Part shown: piece by piece, positions 35,520 through 44,151 of the stretch
How the letters are laid out: every line of letters begins with the position of its first letter
Position numbering within the stretch: the stretch's first letter is position 1
Assembly: GCA_009767595.1 (NCBI GenBank)
Contig: VSDK01000621.1
Location: 220,424 to 284,423 of the forward strand
DNA: 64,000 nt
From: Symbiodinium kawagutii
Taxonomy: Eukaryota > Sar > Dinophyceae > Suessiales > Symbiodiniaceae
Direction: 5' to 3'
Made by a program: the position numbers and the translations under genes
The notes under the pieces: model-generated
Told to the model about the DNA's origin: nothing
What the model saw: the letters and a program-made list of their open reading frames with translations, nothing else
Database searches by the model: none

Positions 35520-35625
35520 TTCAACCCCCAGTGATCATCCAGTTCATTCACCATTTATAGTAGTAAATTCCAACCATAGCTTTGGGATTTTGGGGTCCTC
35601 ACAGCTATCAAGCAACCACCATAGT
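35520..35625. mobile_element. Family A element, diverged copy A14
   Basis: Core GTGATCATCCAGTTCATTC and GTAGTAAATTCCAACCATAG, right end TTTGGGGTCCTC...CAACCACCA. The left arm is lost. Confidence 0.5.
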
Positions 35626-35646
35626 GGGGTTCTGTCATTTTTTCAG

Positions 35647-37040
35647 GCCAGGAAGGCCTGTCGACTTTGTTCAGACGAAGCCGCCGGCAAAGTGAGCAAG
35701 TTCTGCGCCAGGTGTCAAACAGATCGGGAGCCTCGGCAGACGCTGCAGTGGAACATTTCAAAGCATACGAACCCTGAAAATCAGGTCAAGCCATACGGTA
35801 CCCCAGAAATGGATGGTTTATAGATGTTCATTGCTGGAAATGGTTCCTAAACTGGATGATTGGATGATGAAGCGGCCCCCTATGACTTTCGAAACCACCA
35901 TTTATGGCTGGGTTTGTCCATGTCTTGGTGCGCGACCCAAGGAGAAGCGCAAACAAGGCATGGCCATGAAGATCCTCCAGGTATTTGGGGGTGGTTTCCT
36001 GGCAGGTAACTGGCAAAACATTCACCACATGTTTTCATAATTTGTGTATGTTCATATATATAATTCATCTATGTTCATTCATGTGCAATGATATTGATTA
36101 TGGTTGCCCACAAATGGTGATATTCCATGCCCAAATCACCGGTTTCTTCGCATTTCCCTGTTCAAAGTTTTTATGATCTTGGGTGCCTCCGTGTATCATT
36201 TGTCGACCTGTTCATTTGTAGCACTTGTCGCCCTTAGGTTTCATCCGACATGCTGGGCCCGACAATCCATTTGGTTCGTGCGAGAAGCCTGAGGACTGTT
36301 GGGTGCGATACTTGGAAGATCACACTGGCCATGTCCTTTGTGATTTCAAGAAATTTCAACACATTTGTGATTCTCAACATAGGGGACCCTCCAAAAATGG
36401 TTGCTTATTTAATAGTCATAAATCGTTCATATTTGATGTTTTGGGGGTACCCCTATTTTGAGAAATCACCGTATTTCGAGGTGTTTCGACATTTTTTCGC
36501 ATTTATTTTTCGCCGCTGCAGTTGATCAACACAGAATGCAGTGGACAAGGGAGTACCAAGTTCTGCATGTGCAAGGCAGGAAAAGCATAGGACTGCCAGC
36601 AGTCACCCTGGTGTGGGCACATAAAATACTGCAACCATTTCAGTACAGTTTTCCGGTGGTAGTCGTTGCATTTGCATGCACGATTGCAATCAAATGCATT
36701 TAGATGCATTTGCATTGGTTTAATACTGCGAATTTCTCCGTCGATTGTGGCAGGTCGGGTTTTGCTATACCCTCGTGAAGAACATTCGGAACTATGCTGA
36801 TGATAAAGACTTCTTTCCTCTCTGCCAGGCTGAAGAGAAATCGTGAAGGAACATGATGAGCACTGTTCACTACCCGCTCGATGCCAACATGTCTCAACGC
36901 GCTTGATGTGTTTGCCTGGTTTCCGTCGCGCACTCATCGACGAGGTTGAGCCGTACTCATGGAGACAGATAGCAGGTGACATGAAGCGTCCGAAACCTGG
37001 CGAACTGAACGGAAAATCAGCTGCACAGATCTGCTGGCGG
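35647..37040 (+). CDS. Unidentified multi-exon gene with a CxxC-CxxC segment
   Basis: Exons in consistent phase: 35647-35784 after TTTTTTCAG (ARKACRLCSDEAAGKVSKFC then ARCQTDREPRQTLQWNISKH), 35942-35980 (EKRKQGMAMKILQ, donor GTATTT), 36522-~36575 after GCAG (LINTECSGQGSTKFCMCK, GC donor) and ~36754-36830 (VGFCYTLVKNIRNYADDKDF). A possible later exon near 36905-36975 reads FRRALIDEVEPYSWRQIA. Two CxxC pairs 15 residues apart suggest a zinc ribbon. No family recognised. The intron 35785-35941 is largely element A15. Confidence 0.5.
35780..35900. mobile_element. Family A element, copy A15
   Basis: Left arm GGTCAAGCCATACGGTACCC, right arm CCCCTATGACTTTCGAAACC, core AATGGATGGTTTATAGATG and ACTGGATGATTGG. 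The intron donor GT at 35785 lies inside the left arm. Confidence 0.6.
36366..36470. mobile_element. Family A inverted-repeat element, copy A16
   Basis: GTGATTCTCAACATAGGGGA to CCCCTATTTTGAGAAATCAC, in an intron of the CxxC gene. Confidence 0.75.
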
Positions 37041-37075
37041 TCAGACATGTTGGACCCATGTTGGGGGAAAACATA

Positions 37076-37179
37076 TGGTGGTTTTCCTCAAAATAGGGGT
37101 ACCCCCCAATCATCCTTTATGAAGCTTTTATAGTAATAAACCAACTATTTTTTGGGTTCCCTATTTTGAGAAACCACCA
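37076..37179. mobile_element. Family A inverted-repeat element, copy A17
   Basis: TGGTGGTTTTCCTCAAAATA to CCCTATTTTGAGAAACCACC, core AATCATCCTTTATGAAGC and AATAAACCAACTATTTTTTG. Confidence 0.75.
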
Positions 37180-37950
37180 TATGCAACATCATGCAACATC
37201 ACGCCACGATATGCCACGCCAGGGGTCATGGATGTTTGTAATTGAAACCTGCCACAAAACAAAGATCTCAAAGCTGCCCGGGCTCACCGGCTTTTCGTTT
37301 GCCAGACACTGAGGTGGCTTCTTGAGTTATCGCTACACCCTCGGGCAAATGGCCAGCGAAATCAAACACCTGCCCGTAGATTGATGGCTTCCATTGCCTT
37401 CCCACAACTTGGGAGTACAGCATTTTGCGTTGTGAGCCTGCGTGGCCAAATCCGACAGCTGGCGCAAAAGTCCCAACAACTTGCTCGAGTCTTGAGGAAA
37501 CAGGACATGTGATATGTCACGTCTTCAAGTCTCTTTGCAAGTGCGTGAGTCCTTGTGGATCCTTGTGGGACTTGGGGAGGCAGCTAGTAGCTGAGCGATG
37601 CAAGCCATCAGGAGCACTGCCGACCCAGGATTGACGACACGATCAGATTGCTGGATGATCATTTATCGGATGTCTACCATGAGGCCGTGGCGGGAGTGAT
37701 CCAATGTGATTGTTTATGTTTCGGGCATGTTTGACATGGTGCATGTGAGACCTCGGTCTTTGCAAGAGGTCAAAACATATATTGATATTCGCATTATTTT
37801 GCTTCGGCATGAAACTGCTGATGAATGGACGAGTTTGCATGTCTGAGCGACAGTAGGTAGCGAAGCTATGGGAAAACCATTCAAGTTCTATCCCATCCAT
37901 AGTAATCCATGGTAATTCGCCCCGTAAGTAAAGACGAAGGTGAACATCAG
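37180..37950. other. Non-coding stretch left of the retroelement
   Basis: No supported exon. The left terminus of the retroelement should lie in or just after this stretch but I could not place it. Confidence 0.4.
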
Positions 37951-37979
37951 TTTTTCTGCCAGTTTTTGGGCTCAAGGGA

Positions 37980-39060
37980 ATGGGAGAACGCTCCTGCGGT
38001 GGGAGAGGTCACCAGTGCAATTGCGCTGTGTGCCTTTCTCTCCTAAGACTAGGAGCCTCCCTGACCCGCCCCGGGGCACCTGCGCCATTCTTGAGGGAGT
38101 GGGTGCCCAAGCTCCAGGTGTTCTGTGCCGAGGTCCTGGACGCAGAGTTCAGGGCGGTACAGGCTGAGGGACAAACCAGTCTTGCTCCTGCGCCACCGGG
38201 AGTGACTGGAACCACACCTGGAACACCAGCCGAAGAGCTACAGGTCAAGGAAGAGCCCAGCATCAGCCCGCAAAAGAGCAAAGAGAAAGCATCCACTCCT
38301 AAGCCCGGGAGTCCAGCATCAGAGTTAGCCCAACCAGTACCTGCCGCCAAAGAAAATCAACTGGGAGATCCAGCTCCCTCTCTCTCATCCACTGGACAAG
38401 CCAGTGATTGTGGCAGGAAGACAAGAGCTGCCAGCACAAGCTGCCAGCACTTCCGCTGAGGAGCACGAGGAGGAAGAGAAAGTGAAAGAAAAACATCAGG
38501 AACGACGCAAAAGAAAGAGGCGAAGCCGAAGTCGCCCAAGGAGGCAGAAGAACCTTGCGAAGAGGAGTGCCAAAGAGGACGAGGAGCTCCGAGATCGGAC
38601 GAAAGAACTCTCTAGAGGACGAGAAAGGAAGAGACGAGATCGAGACCCCACTCCTGTTAGGGAGAAAGCTGCCCAAAGGACCCGTGGAGAAGAGGGTTCT
38701 TACACTCAGGACCAAAAGAGGAAAAGAGATAGATCCTTGCCTTCAGTTACTCCCATCAGGGAGGTTGTCCCTGCCTCGTCGAGAGGCTACTCCCCCAGCT
38801 ACAGGGATCAGAGAGGACAACACCCCAGCCCTTTGCCCGGGCTGTCCGCGGCCCCAAAGGCTTCCACTGCCCCTGGTCGACACACAGGGGTACCACATCC
38901 CGTGAACCCCCCATCCTGGCAGAGGGATACCAGGTGGCACTATCGGGAACCTCCTGACGCTGCACAAAAGGGCCTAAAGAAAAAGCTGAGGCACCAGGAG
39001 GTGAGGCGTGCAGGAGGCTTGGACGCGTGGCATGCCTCCAAGAGCAAAGGCCAAAGGTAA
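37980..39060 (+). CDS. Retroelement ORF1 5' part (gag-like), with frameshift
   Basis: Two overlapping frames. ATG 37980 to TGA 38457-38459 (159 codons) includes CNCAVCLSLLRLGAS and WVPKLQVFCAEVLDAEF. The next frame, to 39060, is rich in Glu/Lys/Arg (KRKRRSRSRPRR) and Pro/Ser. The frame changes at an exact 13-bp tandem duplication (AGCTGCCAGCACA at 38426 and 38439). Removing one unit would make the two frames one. A second step leads to the following ORF within 39008-39060. This part is either broken or a separate small ORF; the Arg/Ser-rich region may bind nucleic acid. Confidence 0.55.
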
Positions 39061-40537
39061 GGCCAAAGCAAAAGCAAAGGCCAAAGCAGTGGCCAAAGCT
39101 CACCCAAAGGCAAAGGCCAAAGCCGGAGCCTTTGCACGAAGGAGGGGAAGACCAGCAGCGGCACCTAGAGGTCCTCCTGGCAGGGAGGCCGGAGAAGAGG
39201 TTGATCTTTCGGGCTGTGGTGTTCGAGAGGTCTTGACCTTGGGGAAGATCGTGGTCAAAGGAAGCTACTGGGATTCCGAGGTCTCAGTTTGTGGCTTCCC
39301 TCGAGGACTTCACCAAGAAGGAGAGGAGTACTACGTGAAGCTGGAGGTGGAGGGAACACAATCCGAAGACATCCTGCGCTACGTTACGGGCAGGAGAGAC
39401 CGGCAGATATGGATCCACCTCTGCGAGAAGCCTTGCAGCGCAAGAGTGTGGAAGGACGGCATCATCCACGTGGAGTCCACTCGGAAAGTGAAGGGCCCCG
39501 AAGAAGATTGGATGAGCAACGTCGCGAAGATTGCTCCAGGCCATGTGGAGGAGGAAGTGGACGAGTTGGTCAGACTAAGAGAAGAGGCCGAAGCAGCTCC
39601 TGCTCTGGGAGTTACACCCGCAGGGAGAGAGGAGGCAGTCAAGAAGAAGGAGAAGGAAAACAAAAAGAAAAAAGAAAAGAAGACCAAAGAAGCATCAGAG
39701 AAGAAACCCAAAGGGAAGAAGGGTTTAGAGGAGGTCTATGGAGGTACGGGCATGGACCCCTCACCATCCAAGAGGAGAAGCGTCAAGAGGGCGGCAAGAA
39801 AAGTGGCCAAAAGCCACAAAAAGAAGAAGAAGAAGAAAGGAGGGAGCAGCAGTTCCAGCCGAAGTGGAAGCTCCTCAGCTGGGAGCGAAAGCAGGTCCAA
39901 GGAATCGAAGAGCGACCTGGAAGGCCGAGAGGAGGACCTTTTTGGCGAGAGCAGCTTGGTGAGGAAGCTGAGCAAACGTTATCCTGGAGTACTCACAGCA
40001 GATTGGGTCAAGGGGACCCAAGAGTACTTGATGGATGCTCAGGGCCAAATGTGGACGGCTCACCAGGGAGAGTTGCCTCCAGTGGGGGTCCACTACTTTC
40101 GGAGCCATGTGAGCCAGAAGATGTCAGGGCCTATGGCACGGGAGTATTTGAGCTTGGTCTACACGCTAGACTTAATGCTCCAAGGCCATATGGCTCAGGC
40201 CGCGGATGTCATAACACAACGGCTGAAGAGCCTGCAGGCCAGCAACAGTGGCATCCACTACACGGTGGCGCCGAGACTGGAACTTCTCCCCCACGACCGC
40301 CAAGCACCAGCATCTCTCGAAGAAACCCAGGAGGCAGCAAGAGCTGTCCGCCAGGAGGAGCTGGTGATGCAACGGGCTGCCAAAGCAGGAAGACCCTGGG
40401 GCAGCCCTCCTTCGACCGACTTCAACAAGGGAGGCAAAGGCAAGGAAGGCAAAGGAAAGAAGGGCAAAGCCAAAGAGCAAAAGGGCAAGGAGTCGTCAAA
40501 GGGAACCGGCTCCGGGGGAAACGAAGGTCAGAAATGA
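39008..40537 (+). CDS. Gag-like protein, 509 aa
   Basis: Probable structural/nucleic-acid-binding protein of the element. N-terminal Lys/Ala repeats (AKAKGKAKAKAKAKAVAK), a globular region at about 65-165 (LTLGKIVVKGSYWDSEVSVC, RRDRQIWIHLCEKPC), a Lys-rich linker (~215-240 and 255-285, KSHKKKKKKKGG), a Ser-rich tract, then a helical region from about 318 (YPGVLTADWVKGTQEYLMDA, YLSLVYTLDLMLQGHMAQAA) that is the likely capsid-like part. The tail is Gly/Lys-rich. Stop TGA 40535-40537 overlaps the ATG of pol (40534) as ATGA. ATG 39008 is chosen as the first Met; the upstream frame overlaps it by 53 nt. No zinc knuckle seen. Confidence 0.75.
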   Translation: MQEAWTRGMPPRAKAKGKAKAKAKAKAVAKAHPKAKAKAGAFARRRGRPAAAPRGPPGREAGEEVDLSGCGVREVLTLGKIVVKGSYWDSEVSVCGFPRGLHQEGEEYYVKLEVEGTQSEDILRYVTGRRDRQIWIHLCEKPCSARVWKDGIIHVESTRKVKGPEEDWMSNVAKIAPGHVEEEVDELVRLREEAEAAPALGVTPAGREEAVKKKEKENKKKKEKKTKEASEKKPKGKKGLEEVYGGTGMDPSPSKRRSVKRAARKVAKSHKKKKKKKGGSSSSSRSGSSSAGSESRSKESKSDLEGREEDLFGESSLVRKLSKRYPGVLTADWVKGTQEYLMDAQGQMWTAHQGELPPVGVHYFRSHVSQKMSGPMAREYLSLVYTLDLMLQGHMAQAADVITQRLKSLQASNSGIHYTVAPRLELLPHDRQAPASLEETQEAARAVRQEELVMQRAAKAGRPWGSPPSTDFNKGGKGKEGKGKKGKAKEQKGKESSKGTGSGGNEGQK

Positions 40538-43500
40538 GATCGCATAGGATCGTCCTGAAGAGAGTCAAGAAAGGATGGAAGACTCATCTTAGAGAGTTGA
40601 AGCGTCGTGAGAAAGATCAAGGCAAAGGCGGAAGAAAAGTGGAGATGAGAGAGAGTACTCCTGGCAGGGGAGTTGGCAAAGATGCTGTGAAGATGGGCTA
40701 CAATGAAGAGGGAGTGATGGGTGGCGCTGTCACTCCCCACTGGGAGGTTTCACCGCCTAAAGGGCGTCTAGGTGATCGTGTAAGCGAGGTGGTCACCGAG
40801 AATTTAAAGCATGTTCAATTTTTCAAGGAGGTTGGCTCCATCATGGTCCAGTGCTTCAATGTTGGTTGCAAGCCCCCGCCCATTGCAAAAGTGGTTGATG
40901 CAACTTCAAGTTCTTCAACACTTGCTGCAGGCACTGTTCCAGATGAGATGGAGGAGCGACCCTGGAGGGAAGCCGTTCTTCAAGGCTTCACTCATTTAGC
41001 AGGAGGCCCGGACACCACTGACGGTCGAGTTCTCCGCAGTCCGGCCGTGTCAAAAAGTGTGAGCTTGCAGTTGAGCCGGTTTGACATGTGGGACGAACCC
41101 TTTGTAACCACGAGTTTCCATGAGCTGTTTGCGTCAAAGGGTGTGGATTATTCGGGTGAAGAAGTCAAACTTGCGCAAGATCTATGTTGGGAGGCCGTGC
41201 TTAACTCCTTACCTCTGGGAGTAGGTCAACTAAAATTGGAGGATTTTTGCACCTTAGGCACAAAGCACTTCGTCGAAAACTTTGAGGAGTATCTCACACC
41301 GGCGAACGAACAACTTCCCGTGAAAGCCCCAAAAGTCATGGTGCGTGATGGTGATTGGCCCCAGCTTTGCAAAGGGTTGGTAGAGCGTAATATCTGCGGC
41401 TTCATGCCCCTGTCTGAAGTGCACTGCATTCAAGGTAAGCCTCTTTTAAACGGGCTCTTCGCTGTGGGGAAGAACGAGTATGTAGGCACTTTGGAGACGC
41501 AACGGTTGATTATGAATCTGACTCCGGTCAACACTTTATGTGGGAGCTTACAGGGTGACATTGGTACATTGCCTGCTTTGAGTGGGTTGAATGCGTTGGT
41601 TCTAGAAGACGGTCAACAGATCATGGTGAGTAGCGAGGACGTCCGCTGCTTCTTTTATCTGTTTGCTTTGCCAACTTGTTGGCACCGTTATCTTGCCTTC
41701 AGTCGCCTGGTCCCCGATGAAGTGTTACCAACCTCACTGCGTGGTCGCGCTTGCGTGTTGTTCGCAAAAGTTTTGCCCATGGGGTATTGTAACAGCGTCA
41801 GCATCGCCCAGCACGTACACAGAAACGTGGTCAGGTGGTCAAATTCTAGCATGGTTCCTCCCATTGGAGGGGAGGGGGAATTGCGAAGAGACAAAGGGGT
41901 GTCTGCGAAGTCTAGCCTCTACCGCGTCTACCTGGACAACTTCGACCAGTTGGAATTGGTTTCTAAATCCACTGCCGATCTGATTCGGGGTGTGCCCTCA
42001 GAACAGGTTTTACAACTGAGGCAAACCTACGAGACCTTGCAATTGCCCCGGCATGAAAAGAAAGCCACTGTCAGAGCCAATCGTGCTGAAGTACAAGGCG
42101 CACTCGTCTTGGGGGATGTAGGGGTGGCCATACCCAGACCCTCCAAGGTGGTCAAGTATGTTGCCTTGGGACTGCAGCTGTTGGTCAGAAAACAGTGCAC
42201 TTTGAGGGAGCTTCAAGTCGTGTGCGGAGGGTTTGTCTACCTTTGCACCTTTCGGAGGCCGCTCCTGTGTTCTCTTAATGCTGTGTGGGCTCACATGGAA
42301 CTGCTCAAAGGTGTTCCCCCTGTGGTGAGGTTGCCGCTTCCTGATGGCGTGGTTATGGAGTTGGTTAGGTTCTTGTCCTTGGTTCCTCTGTGTCAAATGT
42401 TCTTCGCTTCAAAGTTGTCCCCTCAAGTCACTTGTAGTGACGCTTCAATGGACGGAGGAGGCATTTGCGTCAGCTCGTCACTTACCAGTTATGGGGAGCG
42501 TGCCGCACAAGCGCAAGTTAGAGGCGATGTCATGGAGGAGGCTGACTGGGAACAGGTGTTGACGGTAGGTTTGTTTGACGGCATAGGAGCTCTTAGAGTG
42601 GCCTGCGGCCTGTTGCAGCTTCCTATGATTGGGCATATAAGCATTGAAAGTAACAAAGAGGCAAGCCGGGTCGTTGAGAGCTTCTTCCCGGACACATGGT
42701 TCCACGATGACGTGCAGACCGTGGACAAGGCCTTGGTGGAGAAGTTCGCTCTCCGTTACAGCAATGCAGCAATTGTCCTCATAGGGGCAGGACCACCCTG
42801 TCAGGGTGTATCCCAGCTCAACTTTGACAGGCGAGGAGCTCTTCGTGACCATCGCAGCAAACTATTCAAGGAAGTTCCCCGGGTCACTGGTTTGTTTCAG
42901 CAAGCGTTTCCGTGGGCACAAGTGCACCAGTTGATGGAGAATGTCTTCTCCATGGACACGGCAGACAGGACTACTATGACAGCTGAGTTGGAAGTCCTCC
43001 CGTGGAAGGTTGATTCTTGTGGGATCTCTCTTTGCAGGCGTCCACGCCTCTACTGGTTGTCCTGGGAGCTCCATGAAGAAGAAGGCGCTCAACTCTCCTT
43101 TCCTATGGGAGACGATTACTCCTGTTTTGGGGAGGCCATCCTTGAAGCCCCGGTCGATGCTTCATCCTTTTTGGAGAAAGGCTGGCACTTAGCTGGAGAG
43201 CACTTGCCTACATTCACTACGGCTCGTCCCAGCGCAAAGCCGGGGCGTAAACCAGCTGGCCTGCACCAGTTAGAACCCCATGAAGAAGCAAGGTGGCGCG
43301 CTGACAACCACCGTTTCCCGCCTTACCAATATCAGCAGACTTGTGGAGTTGTCAACGCCAAAGGAGAGTGGCGTACCCCTTCAGTGTCTGAACGTGAGGC
43401 AGTTCTAGGTTTCCCAGTGGGATACACCAAGATGTGTGTGGCCAAAACCTACCAGAAGGGCGTCGACTTTGAGAACAAGAGGCTGAGCTTGTTAGGCAAC

Positions 43501-44151
43501 TCTTGGCATGTCGGTGTCATCGCATGGCTTCTTTCGCAACTCTTTGGTCGATTGGGTATTGGGCCTGTGTGGTCGTTGCGTCAGGTGGTTCAGGCGTTGG
43601 TGCCAGGTCATGGCCGTTTGTTGCAAAGTGTTCTCCTCCGCCCACCTTTGTGTCCGTCCGGCAAGGCTTCAGCTCCACTACAGGAACCAGTACTCGTTAA
43701 AAAGCTACTGGGCATTGCTTCTATAAAGGGGGAAGATTTGTTACTCCAATCAGCTTCAGAAATGCAGGTCAAGTTCCACAGGCTGCGAGCCAGCATTCCC
43801 GCAAAGTTATGGCACTGGCGTGATGTGGCCTCATGGTCCTGGAAAGGGAACCCTGAGCATATAAATGTCTTGGTATTAAGGGCCATTTTTACAACCATCC
43901 GGTGGTGGATTTTGAAAAAGCATGCCTACTCCTTGCGCTTTCTGCATTTGGTAGATTCGTTGGTGTGTTTACATTCTTTATCCCGTGGAAGGTCATCCAG
44001 CCGAAAGTTGCGAAGAACCATTATGCGCTTGAACTCCTTACTGCTGGGAGCCGACCTACACCCCGTATGGGGCTATGTCCATACATCGCAAAACCCTGCA
44101 GACAGACCGTCTCGCAGGGCAAAGTTTGTCCGAAAGAGATGGGTAAAGTAG
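40534..44151 (+). CDS. Pol: reverse transcriptase - RNase H with nested C5-cytosine DNA methyltransferase, 1205 aa
   Basis: Open through 1205 codons from ATG 40534, which overlaps the gag stop; the same frame is open upstream to 39289 but that part is the shadow of gag. RT: entry region 41338-41535, motif A SSEDVRCFFYLF (Asp codon 41638-41640), motif B LPMGYCNSVSIAQ (41773-41811), motif C YLDN at 41929-41940 in place of YxDD. RNase H begins CSDASMDGGG (Asp 42439-42441). Then the methyltransferase: motif I FDGIGALRVA (42574), motif IV GAGPPCQGVS with catalytic Cys 42799-42801, motif VI ENV (42937), motif VIII RRPR (43036-43047), motif IX WRTPSVSEREAVLGFP (43369), motif X LLGNSWHVGVI (43489). 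RNase H resumes at HINVLVLRA (43858), HLVDSL (Asp 43954) and NPADRPSR (Asp 44101). The Glu expected in HINxLELRA is Val (43873-43875). Methyltransferase should methylate cytosine in DNA. Confidence 0.9.
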   Translation: MRSHRIVLKRVKKGWKTHLRELKRREKDQGKGGRKVEMRESTPGRGVGKDAVKMGYNEEGVMGGAVTPHWEVSPPKGRLGDRVSEVVTENLKHVQFFKEVGSIMVQCFNVGCKPPPIAKVVDATSSSSTLAAGTVPDEMEERPWREAVLQGFTHLAGGPDTTDGRVLRSPAVSKSVSLQLSRFDMWDEPFVTTSFHELFASKGVDYSGEEVKLAQDLCWEAVLNSLPLGVGQLKLEDFCTLGTKHFVENFEEYLTPANEQLPVKAPKVMVRDGDWPQLCKGLVERNICGFMPLSEVHCIQGKPLLNGLFAVGKNEYVGTLETQRLIMNLTPVNTLCGSLQGDIGTLPALSGLNALVLEDGQQIMVSSEDVRCFFYLFALPTCWHRYLAFSRLVPDEVLPTSLRGRACVLFAKVLPMGYCNSVSIAQHVHRNVVRWSNSSMVPPIGGEGELRRDKGVSAKSSLYRVYLDNFDQLELVSKSTADLIRGVPSEQVLQLRQTYETLQLPRHEKKATVRANRAEVQGALVLGDVGVAIPRPSKVVKYVALGLQLLVRKQCTLRELQVVCGGFVYLCTFRRPLLCSLNAVWAHMELLKGVPPVVRLPLPDGVVMELVRFLSLVPLCQMFFASKLSPQVTCSDASMDGGGICVSSSLTSYGERAAQAQVRGDVMEEADWEQVLTVGLFDGIGALRVACGLLQLPMIGHISIESNKEASRVVESFFPDTWFHDDVQTVDKALVEKFALRYSNAAIVLIGAGPPCQGVSQLNFDRRGALRDHRSKLFKEVPRVTGLFQQAFPWAQVHQLMENVFSMDTADRTTMTAELEVLPWKVDSCGISLCRRPRLYWLSWELHEEEGAQLSFPMGDDYSCFGEAILEAPVDASSFLEKGWHLAGEHLPTFTTARPSAKPGRKPAGLHQLEPHEEARWRADNHRFPPYQYQQTCGVVNAKGEWRTPSVSEREAVLGFPVGYTKMCVAKTYQKGVDFENKRLSLLGNSWHVGVIAWLLSQLFGRLGIGPVWSLRQVVQALVPGHGRLLQSVLLRPPLCPSGKASAPLQEPVLVKKLLGIASIKGEDLLLQSASEMQVKFHRLRASIPAKLWHWRDVASWSWKGNPEHINVLVLRAIFTTIRWWILKKHAYSLRFLHLVDSLVCLHSLSRGRSSSRKLRRTIMRLNSLLLGADLHPVWGYVHTSQNPADRPSRRAKFVRKRWVK

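Noticed and set aside
38557..38760. Arg/Ser/Glu-rich stretch as a possible SR splicing factor
   Set aside because: No RNA-recognition motif, and it lies within the retroelement's gag region.
39289..40533. N-terminal 415 codons of the open frame that contains pol
   Set aside because: Overlaps gag in another frame, is compositionally a shadow of its Lys/Glu-rich sequence, and has no recognisable domain; pol is better started at 40534.
43902..44138. N-terminal extension of the recombinase frame
   Set aside because: It overlaps the conserved RNase H end of pol in another frame, and the recombinase domain begins after 44139.
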